64,000 bases of DNA from Phoronis australis (Eukaryota; Phoronida; Phoronidae). The stretch lies in assembly GCA_002633005.1 (NCBI GenBank), contig NMRA01000481.1, forward strand, positions 248,001 through 312,000, given 5' to 3'. Positions 1 through 11,531 of the stretch are shown piece after piece. Numbering within the stretch: position 1 is the first letter of the stretch; each line of letters begins with the position of its first letter. The position numbers were made by a program, and so were the translations under genes. The notes beneath the pieces are model-generated. The model searched no databases. It saw only the letters and a program-made list of their open reading frames with translations, and had not been told where the DNA came from.

Positions 1-1363
1 GCTTGTTCGTTCACGACCTTTTTCATAATTTCGAAGTGAGGAAGACATATTTTCACGATTGTGGGGTCATCGTTCATCAAAGAGTTATGTTTCTAGAGCA
101 GTCTACATTAAAATATTAATCAATTATGGAGTGGAATTTTGTTGCCTTCTAAATAATAAAAAAGTGAAATTGATTACCTTGTCAAGTATTCATTTGTTAA
201 TCTCATGTCTCAAATTGCGGACAATATGATTTCAACCTGCAGAGCGGGTAATTTTGCCGTCTTTGTGGTGATTCTTGAATTTGGGATGGCCAGTAATTGC
301 TATTTCTAGAAATTGGGACAAGCTCTGACCTTGAGCGAAATAAATGATTTTTCGCTGCCCAAATGGAGAATTTTTATCGTAGTTACGTAAAAGATCCTTG
401 GAACAATTCTTGCTTGTTAAGTTTTTAAGCCTTAGTTGATTGTTTTCTGTGGAGTTATTTGAATGGACAACAGACTATTCACATGCAGATGTAACAATCT
501 AGAGTTCAAATTTTAATGCATTTTTTGACGTTCGCTCAGTTTCATGCGACGGATGGAAAGTTCACAGTGCAAGCGCTTATTGGGTGCAACAGTTTCCTGA
601 AGATTTCCCAATGACTCACTGTTCTTGAAACCGGAAAAAAAAACAAAATTTTATTTTCCTCATTTGGTTTGTTTTGTTTTCTGCAGACGAAGATCCGATG
701 TTTTACTTGAACGTCTTACCATCCTATATCTCCCTTACGCGCGTGACGATCTCAATCTAATCTAATCTGAGCTGTCACCCCTCATTATTTGTGTTTCCAC
801 AGGAGTTCCTAGTGTGTGACCCCGTGGTGAAACACCTGAAGGAGTTCCATGGACTCTGTCACTTCAAATACTCCGTATTCAAAAGATGTTCAGCTAAGGT
901 AAGAATGACGAAGAATGTATTAAAGGTCTAATGTTTAAAGAACCAGAGAATGTAATTTTCTAGCCCACCTTGTGACGTATAATGGTTGTCATTCTCTGGC
1001 AATTAGTTGCTATCGGATATCAGAAGCTTTATTAATAATGCTCAGATTATTAGTGCTAACGAATTCACAAGAAAAGTGGCTAATAGTCGGCTATAGAGAC
1101 CCAGCATTTTAAGAACCACATCCTTTCTTTACTGAATAATTTTCATCAAACGGGTTGTCAAAATCTAGGACCCCGTTAAGTGACTATTGCCAAACAATGG
1201 GTTTCATGCAATGTTGATAAGTAAGGTGCAAAGCATTATACTAGACCTTAGAGGCAAAACAATTCTTCAAAGTGGTTGTGTGTGTCACCGTGAGAAAGCT
1301 TCAGAGATGTTGGTCTGTCTGAGTAAGTCATATTCTTTTGTTTTTCCATCCCAGTAACTGTGC
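1..1363. repeat. Left copy of a direct duplication (probable unmerged contig end)
   Basis: This stretch is nearly identical to 2490-3845, with scattered substitutions and small indels typical of two alleles. It stops exactly at a single N at 1364, and what follows the N does not match what follows the right-hand copy. The left edge is cut by the window. The simplest reading is that one contig ends at 1363, the next begins at 1365, and their overlapping ends were not merged. A genuine tandem duplication is the alternative. Confidence 0.8.
803..898 (+). other. Duplicate copy of coding exon (same exon as 3286-3381)
   Basis: Ninety-six bases, 32 codons in phase 0, between a CAG acceptor and a GTAAGA donor. 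It encodes the same peptide as 3286-3381, starting EFLVCDPV and ending KRCSAK, with a single synonymous difference near the end (AGA versus AGG). It lies in the left duplication copy, so it is most likely a second allele of the same exon and not an extra exon of the transcript. Confidence 0.75.
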
Positions 1364-1364
1364 N
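1364..1364. other. Single-N join between contigs
   Basis: An isolated N at the point where the left duplication copy stops matching the right copy. Position and context suggest a placeholder for a contig join, not a miscalled base. Confidence 0.7.
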
Positions 1365-1798
1365 TGACGGAATTCTGTTCAGAACAATTTTAACTATGTT
1401 ATGCACTTTAATTTGAAAATGAAAAAACGACAGTTTAGGCAGTTTTTTGTTTGAGCTTGGAGAAACTATATTCTGTATTGTTTTCAACTGTGTGATAGGC
1501 AAGAACGTCTTCGCAGACTCCCAACTAGGTGGCAGCAGTGAAACAACAGTTGACCTGGGTGTTAAATGCATGCGCTCAGTCAGTCACACGAGACCTTTGA
1601 TACTCTTTCAACACCCCCTTTGTGGGTCATCAATGTTCTGGTGTCACTTCGTTGGGGGTAATAAAACAGGGCCTTCCTCTTCATTGATACTGCCAAGTAA
1701 ATGTTGAGAGTCTCCCATTCAGGAATCTGGTATCACAGCCTTTTGATAGGTACATAGAATTCTTGATTAGTGATTGATGTTCTCTAAACCCTTCAGAG

Positions 1799-2062
1799 GA
1801 GTTCTACATTGCCCCGTTGACCAAGATCGAGTCGGCTATTAAAGAGAAGAGGACGGAAATCTCGCGGCTCATCGACTGGTCACCCGTTTTCAGCAAAGCC
1901 GTTGAGACGCGACCTCACCTGGACATCAGCGATCTGAGTCACGCGAGCGAGCGTTGTCAAGTTACGGATGCAAGTCCACCTGTTGCCACGAAGTGTGTTC
2001 AGTTGCACGGTGACACGTACAAGCAGGACAGTCTGGATGTACTGGCTAATGCGGAAACTCAG
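1799..2062 (+). CDS. Unidentified gene, coding exon (first in the contig)
   Basis: An 88-codon open frame between an acceptor at 1795-1798 (tandem AGs after a CCCTTC tract) and a GTACAG donor at 2063. Base composition is clearly richer in GC than the flanks. The encoded segment is hydrophilic, rich in Lys, Glu, Asp and Ser, and contains WSPVFSKAVE and CVQLHGDTYKQDSLDVL. Confidence 0.7.
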
Positions 2063-5000
2063 GTACAGTACACACTGAAAATAATTGGAGGAAGTAATCT
2101 ATCTGGAATTGCTCGACATGAGGACTGAATGAAGACATAATTCAACAACTGAGTAGCTGTAATTTTGACTAGTTGTGATGCATTTTTTACAAGAACCTCC
2201 GTAAAGATGACAAAATTACCTGTTTTGTAGATTGAAAACTCATTGTTTGAAATTTGAGAAATATGGTGAACGCCAAAATCGTTTTTCTCACAAATTGGAG
2301 AATAAAGAAAATTCAGAATAAAGAAAATCCAACTTTTGCAGTAGTTTTCGTAGGCCCAGATTCTACAAACTGTCCAAATTGGAGATTTTTTACGATAATA
2401 AAGGACTTCGTTTCAGAGGGTACTTTTCATTTGCGTACCAGTGTAAGTTGACGTAAGTAAAAACGTCTATAAGAATGGTTGCCTAGCAAGCTTGTTCGTT
2501 TACGACCTTTTTCTTAATTTTGAAGTGAGGAAGACATATTGTCACGATTGTGGGGTCATCGTTCATCAAAGAATTATGTTTCTAGAGCAGTCTACATTAA
2601 AATATGAATCAATTATGGAGTGGAATTTTGTTGCCTTCTAAATAATAAAGAAGTGAAATTGATTACCTTGTCAAGTGTTCATTTGTTAATCTCATGTATC
2701 AAATTTCGGACAATGTGATTTCAACCTGCAGAGCGAGTAATTTTGCCGTCTTTGTGGTGATTCTTGAATTTGGGATGGCCAATAATTGCTATTTCTAGAA
2801 ATTGGGACAAGCTCTGACCTTGAGCAAAATAATTGATTTTTCGCTGCCAAAATGGAGAATTTTTATCGTAGTCACGTAAAAGATCCTTGAAACAATTCTT
2901 GCTTGTTAAGTTTTTAAGCCTTAGTTGATTGTTTTATGTGGAGTTATTTGAATGGACAACAGACTATTCACATGCAGATGTAACAATCTAGAGTTCAAAT
3001 TTTAATGCCTTTTTTGACATTCGCTCAGTTTTATGCGATGGATGGAAAGTAATAAGCGCTTATTGGGTGCAACAATTTCCTGAAGTTTTCCCAATGAACC
3101 ACTGTTCTTGAAACCAGAAAAAAACTAAATTTTATTTTCCTCATTTGGTTTGTTTTTGTTTTCTGCAGACGAATATCCCGATGTTTTACTTGAACGTCTT
3201 ACCATCCTATATCTCCCTTACGCGCGTGACGATCTCAATCTAATCTAATCTGAGCTGTGACCCCTCATTATTTGTGTTTCCACAGGAGTTCCTAGTGTGT
3301 GACCCCGTGGTGAAACACCTGAAGGAGTTCCATGGACTCTGTCACTTCAAATACTCCGTATTCAAAAGGTGTTCAGCTAAGGTAAGAATGACAAAGAATG
3401 TATTAATGGTCTAATGTTTAAAGAAGCAGTGAATGTAATTTTCTAGCCCACCTTGTGACGTATAATGGTTGTCATTCTCTGGCAATTAGTTGCTATGGGA
3501 TATCAGAAGCTTTATTAATAATGCTCAGATTATTAGTGCTAACGAATTCACAAGAAAAGTGGCTAATAGTCGGTTATAGAGACCCAGCATTTTAAGAACC
3601 ACATCCTTTCTTTACTGAATAATTTTCATCAAACGGGTTGTCAAAATCTGGGACCCCGTTAAGTGACTATTGCCAAACAATGGGTTTCATGCAATGTCGA
3701 TAAGTAAGGTGCAAAGCATTATACTAGACCTTAGAGGCAAAACAATTCTTCAAAGTGGTTGTGTGTGTCACCGTGAGAAAGCTTCAGAGATGTTGTTCTG
3801 TCCGAGTAAGCCATATTCTTTTGTTTTTCCATCTCAGTAACTGTACCTGGTGCACGAGAGGCACACTCAATTCTAGTACCATCCCTGTTAGATAGCAATT
3901 TCCCATTTGACTTGACCAATGGTGCAAGGAATGTGTCATAAAACTAATAACAGTCTTTCAGTTGATCAGACTCACACAGTTTCTGTTGTGTGACTTGCAC
4001 AAAGCATCATGACTTTCAGTTTGATGATTTGCTATTTTTTATTAATTTCATTTTTATGAGAATCGACTGTGAAGGTTCAAAATACCATTCAGAGTTTAGT
4101 AAATCTACTATTTGTTTTTGTTCCAGGTTGAAGTTTTGAGGGACGATAACGAAGAAATCGCCAATATAGAAATTTTAGACACGTGTTTACAGAATAAGAG
4201 CTGGATACAGCAGGTCAGTTTCTACACCTCTCTTCAATCTTAAAGCGGCCATGTCCAAGAAGCAAACTTTTGATACAGACCAGTTACCGCCATAAAATTG
4301 GACTCGAGTTGTTCCTTGTTTTAACGAGAAAATAATTTTCAGGCTAGAAACAAACTGGCCGTGTGATCATGCTCGGCACGTAAAATGACGCATCGTGATG
4401 AGCCAACTTGAGATTCTAGTCTCTTGTGAACTTGACAGTTCCTTTGAAGCCCTCTAATTTGACCCAGGCACAAGTTGACCCTGGCACAATTTAACTTAGG
4501 CACAATTTGAGACCAATTACATTCGGGTAAGGGGTTGAAATGAAAAGTTGGTTTTTGTGATGGAAGGCGGGTTTATTGCGCACTACATGTTCTGCTGGCA
4601 AGAACAGTTTTCTTCACATACGGTACAAAACACAAATAAGCGGACACATTACCGTTTCCCCATCAAGTCGGCAAATTCTTGTGACTGCAAAAATGACTGG
4701 TTTTCACTTATCAGGGGGGGATTCTAATGACAGAATGGCTTTATAGCCACCTTCGTATGTTTCCTATTAATTTCCTTTCATTCTTGGTCTTGAGAAAGAC
4801 TACTCTGGCAATGAACTCAGCTTCCACTTGGCTGTCACAACGGGGAATTCCAGGTTATTTTGTCTGAGTAGTTTTGGCTTGTACTGTATTTGCTCTTCCT
4901 TTTCGACTGCTCATCCGTTGCCATAGTGTCCACTGTGTTTACATGTTTGATTTTGTTTGTTCAGTAATAAATGCCTGACACATACTTTTTGAAGGATTGA

Positions 5001-5356
5001 AAGATATTAACTCTTAAGTTCTCTACAACAGAAAGATTCAAATGATGTTGAGGTAATTCTCCACTTTGGTAAAAAATAATTTCTAATATGTTTGTTTTGT
5101 GACCTCTGCACAGTAAAACCATGCTGGTATTAGACTAGCATTTTCCTAGTCTTTATTCTCAGGAGATTTGATTAAGTAGAATTTCCCCATTTCTGGAGTG
5201 TGGGACAAGATCCGACCTTGAGCAAAATAATTAATTTTCACTGTCCCAAATTGTATCTTCAGCCTTTTGAAGTGTTTGATGCTGATGGTGTCATTGGTTT
5301 TGTTGCAGATATTCAGCGATCTGGCATCTTTACTAAAGTATGACAGCAAAACGTAG
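1799..5356 (+). CDS. 3'-terminal exons of an unidentified protein-coding gene
   Basis: Four exons join in frame: 1799-2062 (88 codons), 3286-3381 (32), 4127-4213 (29) and 5309-5356 (15 plus TAG). All junctions used are phase 0 with GT..AG introns. The visible C-terminus is 164 residues. It opens with a charged stretch (EFYIAPLTKIESAIKEKRTE), continues through a Cys/His-containing segment (LKEFHGLCHFKYSVFKRC) and ends LLKYDSKT. I do not recognise the family and propose no function. The gene begins upstream of the window. Order follows the continuous sequence right of the N at 1364. The other 32-codon copy, at 803-898, lies in the overlapping duplicate and is left out. The first exon could start at 1797 instead, since two AG dinucleotides lie in tandem, which would change its phase. 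Existence of the exons is well supported by frame, splice sites and the conserved duplicate; identity is unknown. Confidence 0.7.
2063..3285 (+). other. Intron, including the start of the right duplication copy
   Basis: Non-coding. From 2490 onward it matches the window's first bases. It contains, at about 2760-2890, a segment whose GGGACAAG..TGACCTTGAGC..AAATAA core recurs at about 265-400 and 5200-5255, so it is a short dispersed repeat. No RNA gene or other element was recognised. Confidence 0.6.
2490..3845. repeat. Right copy of the direct duplication
   Basis: Matches 1-1363 over its whole length with scattered single-base changes and small indels, for example a shorter A-run and a few missing bases near 3050. 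The match ends where the left copy meets its N. It contains exon 3286-3381 and continues uninterrupted into the downstream exons, so this copy carries the usable gene order. Confidence 0.8.
3286..3381 (+). CDS. Unidentified gene, second visible coding exon
   Basis: Thirty-two codons, phase 0 at both ends, CCACAG acceptor and GTAAGA donor. The peptide contains HLKEFHGLCHFKYSVFKRC. It is conserved at the protein level in the duplicate at 803-898 while surrounding intron bases differ, which supports real coding sequence. Confidence 0.75.
4127..4213 (+). CDS. Unidentified gene, third visible coding exon
   Basis: Twenty-nine codons between a TTCCAG acceptor and a GTCAGT donor, phase 0 at both ends. 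The encoded peptide begins VEVLRDDNEE and ends NKSWIQQ. Confidence 0.7.
4345..4575 (+). repeat. Dispersed repeat family C, copy 1
   Basis: Shares an ordered series of short blocks with 63465-63660: ATGCTCGGC, TAAAATGA, TTTGAAGCC, GCACAATTT, ACATT, GAAAT, AAAGTT and GGGTTTAT. The copies are diverged and differ by indels. This copy also has three or four internal repeats of a GGCACAATTTGA-like unit at about 4465-4515. It lies in the intron between exons 4127-4213 and 5309-5356. Confidence 0.55.
5309..5356 (+). CDS. Unidentified gene, last coding exon with stop
   Basis: Follows a TTTTGTTGCAG acceptor. Fifteen codons (IFSDLASLLKYDSKT) then TAG. Phase 0 matches the preceding donor. The sequence after the stop is AT-rich with stops in all frames. 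Confidence 0.65.
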   Translation: MFSDLASLLKYDSKT

Positions 5357-8300
5357 CAGACGACAGCATCTTTACCGCCGCTTTCTGCGTCTTATTTCTA
5401 CTCTGCGTTTTGTTTTTCTTTTAAGTCATACTAGGGCCGGGGGGCCAATTTTTGTCCTCTAGATCGAACTCAGAATAAAAAATATGAAAATAATTTCATG
5501 CAAACTCAAGACGAGTCTATTGTTTTATACTCAAGTGTATAATGACTTTAGATGTTAACTGTCTAGTCCTAGTTTGCTCTTAATGACCCGTCGTTAAGAC
5601 TAAAATTCCGTCAGTTTCCAGATTTTCATATTAAGTTTTTAGCTCAAATTTAGGATCATCAAATGAAAGCTTTGATCAGAAATATATTAATGTATGAACT
5701 GTAATGTACTCGAGAATCAGATCTTGAGTTCGCACTAAAGTGGAAATGAAAATGCTGAAATAATTTGAGTTAGACTTTGAGTTGAAAGGTTAGATCTTGG
5801 TATCTAGTCATTGCAATATATTAAGAACGAGTTTCACTGTCATTAGCAATTTCTATACATAGTATGTTCTAAGGACATGCAAAAGGTTCTTGTTCAAACT
5901 CAGGAATAGAGGGCGTAACTCCCAGTTTTGGGCGACCCTGTAACAGTAAAGCCTCCTACTGCTCTCCACAAAACTATTATGCCATTCCCTTTTTAGGTGG
6001 CGCCTACCACGATCACTACTTTCGTTTTTGGTTTCCTATTTTTCCTTCTTTCCATCTTGTGTTTTGACAGTATGGACATCGTTTATGAAAAATAGCGTTG
6101 TGGAAAAAACTTGGAACCTTAAATCTTCAGTATTTCTCAAAACTATTTTTAGTATCCTGGGGCTGCACTGACTAGCATCAATCCCAGTCTCAAATCTCCT
6201 CTTCCACATAGACAGACGAATGACGAAATGACTCCAAAGTGTTTGAGTGTTCATAGAGAGTAAGTAGGACGAGTCTTTATGCCGAGCGTGTGCAATTTAA
6301 CTTTATACAAATGCAATAGTCAAAGTCAATGGTTTTGTCGCATGATGCGCTGTTTCAAGAGCAAACCAAATGGAGTCTTGATATTCAGTGGCTGGTACTA
6401 ATGAACAAGGGGCTTCTTTTTAGTAACTGAGTTGAGAATGTGAATCCGTGCATTTGCGTGTGGCATTTGTTAGAGGAAGGTTTCGTGTAACTTTCCGAGA
6501 TTGTGCATTTATGCAAGCTACCTATCGTTTCACTAGTGCCACGCAACAATATCTGTTCTCCCCACTGTGAACGAGTTGTCGGTCGGAGGTGGATGTAATC
6601 GCAAATGTCGTTTTTGTGCTTCGACTTTGTACCACTGACATTGCCGCCAGCACTGACCTGCGGCGCAGTTTTGAATTGGCGAGACCGATTTCCTAACATG
6701 GTCAGTAGCAGTTGTTGTCAGGTGCTAAATATTTCATGTGTTGTTACGTTATGTTCGCTAGTTGTACAAACTGTGCATAGTAAATATTTTTGCATTAATT
6801 AAAGGTTTTCATATAAGAGTAAGGGGGTTTATAGCCGTGTGGTTGCCAGTATGGTATAGGCAATGGCTGTGTCTTTGAGATATAAGTTACTTTTGTAAAA
6901 ATTTTAATGGCTCGTTGTCCGATGGTTGTGTAATATTAAGTCTTGATTGGTCGGTTGTTGTGTGTCATGGTTGCCCTGTATCCGTACTATCGCTTATTTT
7001 CTGCTGACGTTTCTTTGAATGTCAGTGAGCGTACTATGAAGCTAGGACTCCTGTCAGTCGCAACCACAAAATGGTTGTTATGGTAACCATCCAGTTCAGG
7101 ACACAATGTAGTAGACACGTGGAATTTTATTTTGTCAACTTTTTCAACAAATATTTCGTGATTGAATTTTTTTATTATAAACGGCATTTGCACAGTGAAG
7201 TTGTTACCAAGCAACATATGTTGTTAACTTGTTGTGTAGATTTGGAAATACTAAAATGACAATCTTAGCCATTTTGTAAATTGGAAGTTCACGTGTACTA
7301 TTGAGCCGCTTTGCAGCCAATCCTCTGGGGAACTTTCTAGAACATTCGTTGTAACCGAAGTTTGCTGTAACCAAATCAAATTTTATACAGTTCACTTGGC
7401 TTTGAATGTCATGTTTTAAATCATGTCAGTTGTAATGGAGTTTGGCGGCAGTACCGAGCTTCTAGCAATGCCAAAGCTGATTAACCATTCTCGAGCAATG
7501 ATAACCCAACTGTGGCGCAAACGTAACTCAAGTCATGTTGAACATTGCTCGCCAGGTCAGAAATGACCAACTACTAAGTAGGGTATGTAAATCTTGAACT
7601 GGCTTGGAAATATAGATCATTTGGTCGTGTGATGTGGCCAACAGGTGGCGTGATACACAGTAGGATGCAAAACCGGTGAGGTTTATTCTGGCCACTGTAT
7701 AAGGATAAGAAAGAAGTGTTTAACTTGCTTCATTTCATGACATGATTTTTGCTAGGTGTCAATTTAATGTGTGAAATGGAATGTCCCAAATTTATATCAA
7801 AACACTGCCCAACATGCCTTCAAACCAAAAATAAATTGACCTGTCATTTCTTTTGCATAGATTGACTGTGTAAATTGTAATCTACTAAGAATTTTTACAA
7901 AATGGCGAGATTTGTATAATCTGTCAAGTGGTTCTAGTTGTATAGACGTTAATTTCTTCGTCATATTTGTTCTGTCCAATTTTATTTATGTATTGTTAAA
8001 GAGATTATTTAATTAGCTGGCAATGGGAAAATTGTTGAATTTAGAGAATAAAAGTTTTATTAATTTCAGTATAATAAATTGATGTATGAAAGCAGCCAGC
8101 AATTCATTTGTACATATGTTTAATTTCATTGGTAACCTAGGTTATTAACCAATCTCTAAATTTTAATCTTTAGTTAGCTTGGGTCACTAATTTTAAGACA
8201 GAATGGTATTGTTTTGGTTACTGACTAGCTTATTTTTAGAGTATTTTGTTTTTGATAAAGTTTATGTTTTACGAATGGGAAGGCTTGTAGATTATAGTTG

Positions 8301-8560
8301 TGTGTTCTTGTTTTTAAATGGTCGTTCCTAAGTCGAACCTTGTTAGCTTTAACTGTTGCGAATGCATGTATAAATGTAATTATATTGAAGCCTAGCTTTT
8401 GCCATAATGTTGCATTAGAAAACTATGGCTATGGTCAATAAAGAATATCACATATTAAACTCTTATGACAGCTCGGCACACTTTAAACGGAATATTTTCG
8501 GTACATTCTGTGGATTTTCTGAATGAATCGAACACAATGGATGATTGTGAAGGTTACACA
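5357..8560. other. 3' flank / possible long 3' UTR
   Basis: No convincing coding exon. Short open frames on both strands lack codon-like composition or splice support. Candidate AATAAA signals for the upstream gene occur at 5474-5479 and 8437-8442, the latter followed by an AT-rich stretch. Which one is used cannot be decided here. One reverse-oriented fragment of repeat family A is present near 7065-7160. Confidence 0.5.
7065..7160 (-). repeat. Dispersed repeat family A, reverse-oriented fragment
   Basis: Read on the minus strand it carries the family A 3' blocks: TTGACAAAATAAAATTCCACGTGTC followed by a form of the ..ATTGTGTCCT.. block. It is one of the few copies in this orientation; most copies in the window are on the + strand. 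Confidence 0.55.
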
Positions 8561-8719
8561 CTACAGGTGGCTGCCATGATGGTCGCGGGCACACCACTGC
8601 CAATTGTCTAAGTCAGTCCACTTAATGTGTTCGCGAAGATTCACTAGTCCCTGCCTCATTTCTTCTTGAATGTCTTCCGTGTAACTGCCCAGTGTATCGT
8701 CAGTTGAATGCAAGTAAAC
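8561..8719 (-). CDS. Candidate terminal coding exon of an unidentified gene
   Basis: On the minus strand, a TTTTTTTCTGCAAG acceptor is followed by 52 open codons and TAG. The segment is richer in GC than its flanks and encodes a protein-like C-terminus starting VYLHSTDDTLGSYTEDIQEE and ending CARDHHGSHL. I do not recognise it. No upstream exon could be assigned between here and MOB2. The same frame stays open a little further upstream through the pyrimidine tract, so the acceptor choice is uncertain. It could be an exon of a minus-strand gene, a gene remnant or a chance open frame. Confidence 0.35.
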   Translation of the reverse strand, partial: VYLHSTDDTLGSYTEDIQEEMRQGLVNLREHIKWTDLDNWQWCARDHHGSHL

Positions 8720-9592
8720 CTTGCAGAAAAAAAGCCAAAGAAATCGGAATTGTACGACTGATGTGCAGGAAGGTTGGTTTCACAGACCTGAACTAGAACA
8801 ATTATACCACAAAACTTCGTCAAAGTTGAGAGAAAATCTGATTTGAGGCATTTTCACCTTATGCGAGGTATTAAGCATAAAAGCCTATTTTGACTTATGT
8901 GTATTTTCAAGCAGGCAAAATCTCACCATCTGAAGACAGAATATGACCCATTAACCAAATTTTATTTAATCATTTTCCATCTAACATATGCAGCTCTGAA
9001 TTGAACGCTTTTCCATGCTCGAGGTTTGTACCATGGCTACCAGCAAACAAAGTTTTGAAAAATTGTTGGCCTTCGCAAAGATGTTGGAAGCGCCTGAAAA
9101 AATGGAAATTTTTCATGAAATTGATGAGATTTTACCGTTAAGGCATCAAATATGCTGTATTCTGAAAAATGCAATACATCAACAATTTCACCACAGAAAC
9201 CAGCTTTTATTGTGCTCAATTAGTGGATAAAACCAAGCCTAGCACTTTTTGACTCAACCAATACACTGATACAGGGTGTGGGTAAACTTTAACAAATGAT
9301 AAGCATCTAAACAAACCTATTCAATACATTAACAAAGTCAACAGAATGCTTCAGTGTGGCAAGCATTTTCAATCTCACAAAAACAACAAACGTTTGAATA
9401 AAAACAAGGAGTATCTGACCACAGTCTTGACCAAACTCATACTGTTAACGGCAACATCACTGCTTTGAGTGAAATCGATGGCAGAGTAATATTTTTTAAG
9501 GATACAATAAAATCCCACCTATTTTGGACAAAATAATTGCCTAAGTTTTTCTTTTTTCAATTTTCAAGGGTGTGTAGCATTGTCGTGAACAC
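8720..9592. other. Intergenic, nothing assigned
   Basis: AT-rich DNA. A 71-codon plus-strand open frame at 9015-9230 has ordinary background composition and no splice or family support. No RNA gene or repeat was recognised. Confidence 0.4.
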
Positions 9593-9737
9593 TGACTATT
9601 GCCCTGTTGATAACTATGGTACAGAATTTAAACATGGAAAACAACCAATTTGGCACTTCATATTTTGTATGAAAATATGGAAAATAAAATTCCACGTGTC
9701 AGCCACATAGTGTCCAAAACTGGTGAGATTTCACAGC
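9593..9737 (+). repeat. Dispersed repeat family A copy
   Basis: Carries family blocks in order: ATGGTACAGAATTTAAACATGG, a TTTTGTATGAAAATATGG block, AAAATTCCACGTGTC, AGCCACATAGTGTCC and GTGAGATTTCAC. A duplicate is at 10566-10710 in the right contig copy. Confidence 0.65.
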
Positions 9738-10564
9738 ACCAATTGACCTTTCGCCAGGATTACGAGTGACGGCTTAACTGACAAATCAGAACGCAGCATT
9801 CTTGACACACCTTCATTTCCAAGCCGCCATTTTACCCAACAAACAAGAAGTTGCTGGGTAAAACTTAGTGTTTGTTTGTCGACATTACGCAGCGGGGCGG
9901 AGCTTGCGATTGGTCAATTTTTCAGTATGTTGGGAATCCAGGGTGCATGAATCTGTCTACCATACTTGAAGTTGAGTAGTATAGTCAGAAACCATTTCCA
10001 CTCATGTCTAATTAATGCAGTCTTCTCATTGGCCACTTGACTACCGACGACGCAGACCGTGACCTTTGAACCCTGACCTCGGAGACACTAACAATGACCA
10101 AGCTTTCACTGGTATCAAAGCGAGAGTCGAGGTCAAGAACTGATGGAAGTGGATTTACACTGATGAAATTATGCATTATTAGAAATTCACTTCATTATCA
10201 GGACTATTCACACAAAATTCAACAACACTTATTTCAATGCTGTATACAGATTGCCAAAATACACAAGAGCAACGCGGAGCGTTGAAATGTGCCCATGAAT
10301 GCACCGCTAACGTTGTGCTTCTAGGGGTGTTTATTTGGAACATAAAAATTAGCAACCAGATGGCACAAAATATGTCGAATCCATCTGAGAACTTGTATGC
10401 GTCATCAAAGCTATTTACCAAATTTCATAAAAATCTGTCAAGGAACTTCTGAGAAAACACAGGAAAATGAATAAATGAAAATGCCACTAACAGGCTATAA
10501 GCGCAAAAACATAACTGCCACAAAGAGGCACCAAAGTAGATAAAGTTGTCGGAAAATCTCTTCC
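9593..10564. repeat. Left copy of second direct duplication (contig end)
   Basis: 972 bases that match 10566-11531 with a few substitutions and one clean 6-base difference near 10090 (ACACTAACAATG versus ACAATG). The copy ends at the N at 10565. It starts with a family A repeat at 9593-9737. The right end reaches into the tandem array that resumes after the right copy. Confidence 0.85.
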
Positions 10565-10565
10565 N
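10565..10565. other. Single-N join between contigs
   Basis: Isolated N lying exactly between the end of one 0.97-kb copy and the start of the other. Confidence 0.75.
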
Positions 10566-11531
10566 TGACTATTGCCCTGTTGATAACTATGGTACAGAAT
10601 TTAAACATGGAAAACTACCAATTTGTCACTTCATATTTTGTATGAAAATATGGAAAATAAAATTCCACGTGTCAGCCACATAGTGTCCAAAACTGGTGAG
10701 ATTTCACAGCACCAATTGACCTTTCGCCAGGATTACGAGTGACGGCTTAACTGACAAATCAGAATGCAGCATTCTTGACACACCTTCATTTCCAAGCCGC
10801 CATTTTACCCAACAAACAAGAAGTTGCTGGGTAAAACTTACTGTTTGTTTGTCGACATTACGCAGCGGGGCGGAGCTTGCGATTGGTCAATTTTTCAGTA
10901 TGTTGGGAATCCAGGGCGCATGAATTTGTCTACCATACTTGAAGTTGAGTAGTATTGTCAGAAACCATTTCCACTCATGTCTAATTAATGCAGTCTTCTC
11001 ATTGGCCACTTGACTACCGACGACGCAGACTGTGACCTTTGAACCCTGACCTCGGAGACAATGACCAAGCTTTCACTGGTATCAAAGCGAGAATCGAGGT
11101 CAAGAACTGATGGAAGTGGATTTACACTGATGAAATTATGCATTATCAGAAATTCACTTCATTATCAGGACTATTCACACAAAATTCAACAACACTTATT
11201 TCAATGCTGTATACAGATTGCCAAAATACACAAGAGCAACGCGGAGCGTTGAAATGTGCCCATGAATGCACCGCTAACGTTGTGCTTCTAGGGGTGTTTA
11301 TTTGGAACATAAAAATTAGCAACCAGATGGCACAAAATATGTCGAATCCATCTGAGAACTTGTATGCGTCATCAAAGCTATTTACCAAATTTCATAAAAA
11401 TCTGTCAAGGAACTTCTGAGAAAACACAGGAAAATGAATAAATGAAAATGCCACTAACAGGCTATAAGCGCAAAAACATAACTGCCACAAAGAGGCACCA
11501 AAGTAGATAAAGTTGTCGGAAAATCTCTTCC
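10566..11531. repeat. Right copy of second direct duplication
   Basis: 966 bases matching 9593-10564. It begins at the first base after the N and continues past 11531 into unique array sequence, as expected for the start of the next contig. Confidence 0.85.

Noticed and set aside
10094-11419. Identical small open frames repeated about 967 bases apart, suggesting a duplicated gene
   Set aside because: The whole segment is duplicated around a lone N, and the frames lie in non-coding repeat sequence.
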